Assembly (NCBI GenBank): GCA_002068015.1
Contig: MVRV01000141.1
Span: forward strand, 1 to 45,664
DNA length: 45,664 nucleotides
Reading direction: 5' to 3'
Origin: Smithella sp. PtaU1.Bin162
GTDB lineage: Bacteria; Desulfobacterota; Syntrophia; Syntrophales; Smithellaceae
Positions 42,944-45,664 of the stretch are shown piece after piece (within the stretch, counting starts at the first letter, position 1; each line of letters begins with the position of its first letter). Made by a program: the position numbers and the translations under genes. The notes under the pieces are model-generated. The model saw only the letters and a program-made list of their open reading frames with translations. It was not told the origin of the DNA and searched no databases.

Positions 42944-43246
42944 ATGAAGAAAGAAGAATCGGTAACGGTGTTTTTGTTCACATTACTTTTGGTAATGGCG
43001 ATAGCGCCGTCGGCGTTCGCCATTACGGCGCCGACCACGGGTAGTTTCGCCTATGACGTTTACGATATGGCCGTAAATTCCATTTTAAAAGGGCCCATTG
43101 GTTTTGTAGCCGGCCTGGGAGCAGTATGCTTCGGGGCGGCATTGGCGATTCAGCAAAAAATCGGCGGGGCCATTCCGGCGCTGTTAGGCGGAGCTGTACT
43201 GCTTAAATCGGATACAATCGTCAGCAGCATGGGTTTGCTGTACTGA
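42944..43246 (+). CDS. traA: TraA-like pilin
   Basis: The 100-residue protein has a signal peptide ending SAFA followed by a short linker and two hydrophobic helices (GPIGFVAGLGAVCFGAALAI, GGAIPALLGGAVLLKSD) as in F-type and VirB2 pilins. It is followed directly by traL, the usual order of F-like clusters. GGGAGG precedes the ATG. Confidence 0.8.
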   Translation: MKKEESVTVFLFTLLLVMAIAPSAFAITAPTTGSFAYDVYDMAVNSILKGPIGFVAGLGAVCFGAALAIQQKIGGAIPALLGGAVLLKSDTIVSSMGLLY

Positions 43247-43512
43247 TGAAGAAAGAATTTCCTCAATATTTGTCGGCTCCGTTACAGGTACTCTTTTGGG
43301 ATAGTGATGAGCTCTGCATCATCATGATGTTTTTTACCATAGCGATGATCTTCGGATCGGTAATGTGGCTCGCGGTTATCGTTGGCCCCTGGGGATACAG
43401 CAATGTGAAAAAGAAATATCCCCGAGGATTTATTCTGCACATTCTCTATTTTGCGGGAATCGTGAGATTTCAAAAATATCCGGATTTTTTTGAGGACGTG
43501 TTCATTGAATAA
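43246..43512 (+). CDS. traL: TraL-like transfer protein
   Basis: The 88-residue protein resembles TraL: QYLSAPLQVLFWDSDELCII, a membrane segment (MFFTIAMIFGSVMWLAVIVG) and the charged tail YSNVKKKYPRGF. It is the VirB3-like membrane component of F-type secretion. Its start shares a base with the traA stop. Confidence 0.85.
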   Translation: MKKEFPQYLSAPLQVLFWDSDELCIIMMFFTIAMIFGSVMWLAVIVGPWGYSNVKKKYPRGFILHILYFAGIVRFQKYPDFFEDVFIE

Positions 43513-43532
43513 GCAAAGAGGAAAGAACCAAA

Positions 43533-44138
43533 GTGAAGCTGAGTAATTATCTGAACGATAAAGCAAAACACAAAGGTGAAAACAGGCTGTTGAAATTCAC
43601 CATTTTGGTTATCGGCATAGTTACGCTACTCAATACCGGTATAATGCTGAAGGCTCTCAGTTATCAAAGAGTGGTTATCGTTCCGCCGGGATTACAGGAA
43701 AAAACAACAATCCAGGGAAACAAGCTCGACGAAATATATGTATCGACTTTTGTCCGCTACATCAGCTCTCTGGCCTTTTCCTATACGCCGGCGACAGCCC
43801 GCCGGCAATTTGATGAGCTGCTGCTGCACTTTGATCCCACCGCGTATCCCCGGGGAAAGACAACTTTTTACAATCTTGCCGAAAAGATAGCGGACACGCA
43901 GGTAACGCAAGTTTTTTATCTGAATAAGATTACCGTAAATACGGAAACAAAAAAAATCGAAATAGAAGGAACCAGAAGACAATATATCGACGACCGCAAA
44001 GTGGAAGACGGCAAGAAAAATTATTACATCGATTACACAATACTTAACGGAAGATTTTACATAATGGCCATTGCGGAATCGGCGGCGGAGGGAGTATCCC
44101 CAGGTCATATTCCGGAAGAGGCACAAAAAGGAAAATAA
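43533..44138 (+). CDS. traE: TraE-like transfer protein
   Basis: The 201-residue protein starts with GTG after GAGGAAAG. It has one N-terminal membrane helix (FTILVIGIVTLLNTGIMLKA) and the periplasmic VVIVPPGL and YVRYISSLAF-like pattern of TraE (VirB8-like), which joins the inner membrane complex. It has the normal length. Confidence 0.87.
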   Translation: MKLSNYLNDKAKHKGENRLLKFTILVIGIVTLLNTGIMLKALSYQRVVIVPPGLQEKTTIQGNKLDEIYVSTFVRYISSLAFSYTPATARRQFDELLLHFDPTAYPRGKTTFYNLAEKIADTQVTQVFYLNKITVNTETKKIEIEGTRRQYIDDRKVEDGKKNYYIDYTILNGRFYIMAIAESAAEGVSPGHIPEEAQKGK

Positions 44139-44139
44139 A

Positions 44140-45276
44140 ATGAAAAGGGCAATAATACTGACCATCATATTATTTAATCTATTTTTTGCATATCTGTCTT
44201 ACGCGGAAGATAAGAATCCCGGAGAGCCGCCGGCACTAAAAGAGCAGATTGAAGCAGGCACAAAAGTCAAACTGGTAACGAAAAATGAAGAAATCAATGA
44301 ATATCAAACACTTTCATCCCTCAGAACAAAACAGCAGTGGAATTACCCCAAGACAGGATGTCCAGCGGGAGAATGTAGCGAAGATCAAACGCCGAATAAA
44401 GAACAGCCCTTCGATAGTGAAATAAAAGTAAATTATGGCCAGGTACTAAAAGCAGTAGAGGAGGTACAGTCGCCGACGATAATAACACCGGAAATACCAA
44501 CGGCAGTGCGAGTGAGCGCGAGGGACATCAATAGGGTAACCTGCCGGGCAGGAGAAATTAAAGACATTGTTTATTCTAAGGAAAAGGGGATGACGGTGTC
44601 ATTTTCCGGAAAAGATGCCTACATAAAATATAAATACATCAAGCGTGGCAATAAAACAATATATCCCAGCGTTACGGAAATGTATATTGTCTGCGGTGAT
44701 GCCACTTACAATCTTATCGCCGTACCGGAATTAATCCCGGCCAAGACAATTCAGCTCTCCGCTGGCGCAAGCGATAAAATCAGGAAAAATAAAAAGTATT
44801 TCAGCGGAATGCCCACAGAGAAAAAAATAATGACGCTGCTCAGGGCTGTTTATACCGATGACCTGCCGGAAAGTTTTACTCTGGAAAAACAAGAACTGGG
44901 TGATATCAGCCCATATGCAGAATTATCCATAATGCCGATAAGAACTGTATCTGCCTCCGGAGAGGGTATTAGAGTATTCGAGTATATAATCAAAATAAGA
45001 GCAGACGCCAAGCGGCAGGAAATAGAATTAGACGAGCGTGATTTTATCGAAATTGCGGCAAATCCAATAGCATTAGCCATCGACAAACTGAAGATAAAAA
45101 AAGGCGATACCGTCCGGATGTTCATTTGCGAGCAAAACAAAGGAGATTATGCCATGGATAATAATCCAACGATCAAAATAAACAGGGGTTATGTAAATGA
45201 AAATATAAAACCGGAACCAAAAGAAGCAAAAAAGGAAGACGACAAGAATACTTCCAAGCAATACAAAATTAAATAA
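44140..45276 (+). CDS. traK: TraK-like secretin-related transfer protein
   Basis: The 378-residue protein has a signal peptide (LFNLFFAYLSYAE) and the TraK pattern: RVSARDINRVTCRAGEIKDI, VTEMYIVCGDATYNLIAVP, then a late GDTVRMFIC. TraK (VirB9-like) forms the outer membrane core with TraB and TraV. A longer N-terminal region (about residues 20-120) than F TraK is present. I use the ATG directly after traE, since the signal peptide starts there. Confidence 0.85.
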   Translation: MKRAIILTIILFNLFFAYLSYAEDKNPGEPPALKEQIEAGTKVKLVTKNEEINEYQTLSSLRTKQQWNYPKTGCPAGECSEDQTPNKEQPFDSEIKVNYGQVLKAVEEVQSPTIITPEIPTAVRVSARDINRVTCRAGEIKDIVYSKEKGMTVSFSGKDAYIKYKYIKRGNKTIYPSVTEMYIVCGDATYNLIAVPELIPAKTIQLSAGASDKIRKNKKYFSGMPTEKKIMTLLRAVYTDDLPESFTLEKQELGDISPYAELSIMPIRTVSASGEGIRVFEYIIKIRADAKRQEIELDERDFIEIAANPIALAIDKLKIKKGDTVRMFICEQNKGDYAMDNNPTIKINRGYVNENIKPEPKEAKKEDDKNTSKQYKIK

Positions 45277-45316
45277 GACAAACGTTAGAACAGAAATAAT
45301 TAAGGAGTCCGGATAA

Positions 45317-45664
45317 ATGGCGCTGGATGTGAAAAGCAAATTTAAAGAATATTGGGGCAACCTGGATGCTGCCGGCAAAAAAAAGGTTGTAAGCACCATT
45401 ATCATCGTGGGCCTGATGGTCTTGGGCATTACGGTATATTATATAAAATATGGAACAAAAACCAGAGAAGCGCCTCAGGTAAGTCCAAATCCCCAACAGG
45501 AAATAAAGCTGGAACCTCATCTGCTGGAGAAGTCGGCGTATTTGCGAGGACAGGAAAAAATAAACACAATGCTGAAGGAAGTAGAAGATCTGAAAAAAGA
45601 GCTGAAAGAGAATAAGAATCAGCAAGGTGATAAATCAGGCCCCGCCGAAGCGAAGCTGGAGGGC
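45317..45664 (+). CDS. traB: TraB-like transfer protein, 5' part (cut by window end)
   Basis: The 116 visible residues have a short cytoplasmic start, one membrane helix (VVSTIIIVGLMVLGITVYYI), a proline-containing linker and a coiled coil (EKINTMLKEVEDLKKELKEN), as in TraB (VirB10-like), which spans the periplasm. It follows traK after 40 bp with AGGAGTCCGG before the ATG. The rest lies outside the window. Confidence 0.8.
   Translation, partial: MALDVKSKFKEYWGNLDAAGKKKVVSTIIIVGLMVLGITVYYIKYGTKTREAPQVSPNPQQEIKLEPHLLEKSAYLRGQEKINTMLKEVEDLKKELKENKNQQGDKSGPAEAKLEG

Overview
The window looks like a low-to-mid GC chromosome of a Gram-negative anaerobe, most likely a deltaproteobacterium of the Syntrophales type (inference). 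The reasons are a KdsD-type sugar isomerase and LpxH-like hydrolase (lipid A and Kdo synthesis), an agmatinase next to a pyruvoyl arginine decarboxylase, DUF1566 and DUF3141 proteins, a sigma-54 regulator and an F-type transfer cluster. The first 5 kb looks chromosomal: a toxin-like ImmA/IrrE plus DUF4411 pair cut by the window edge, the Kdo and lipid A genes, the polyamine pair, and an initiator tRNA-fMet at 5151-5227.

From the tRNA onward the window reads as an integrated conjugative element, with no second end or integrase in view. At 5.4-10.3 kb is a leading region with all backbone genes on the minus strand: small plasmid-type proteins, an ArdC-like antirestriction protein, a DUF2958 protein and SSB. 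Upstream of ardC and of ssb lie two diverged copies of a roughly 500-nt element. It folds into the same series of helices in both copies, with compensatory base changes. Position and orientation suggest single-stranded DNA promoters like F-plasmid Frpo or ColIb-P9 ssi. This is the most interesting finding.

At 10.4-18.7 kb is a defence-like island. A minus-strand sigma-like factor, unknown protein and ImmA/IrrE protease are followed by a lipoprotein and a helical protein. Then comes a tight operon: a ComEC-like metallo-beta-lactamase, one protein carrying E2-like, E1 and JAB/JAMM domains, and a calcineurin-like phosphoesterase. It looks like a self-contained ubiquitin-style conjugation and deconjugation system with no ubiquitin-like protein in sight. 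At 18.8-25.3 kb are two tandem AbiEi/AbiEii-type modules, HU, a broken HigBA pair, a small protein and an intact RelE/RHH pair.

At 25.7-34 kb a sigma-54 activator sits beside an operon for an alpha/beta hydrolase, MlaA, a patatin lipoprotein and a DUF3141 PHA-synthase-like protein. Matching -24/-12 promoters lie before that operon and before a small gene after it, which suggests a local lipid or envelope regulon. At 34-40 kb are a glycosyltransferase, an epimerase, a phasin-like protein, several pseudogenes (IHF/HU, XRE, porin) and an acyl-ACP thioesterase ending in an HU-derived tail. At 40.4-41.5 kb are two copies of a 240-bp repeat with three evenly spaced palindromes. The window ends in an F-type transfer operon: OmpA-like, DsbC-like, TraA, TraL, TraE, TraK and the start of TraB.
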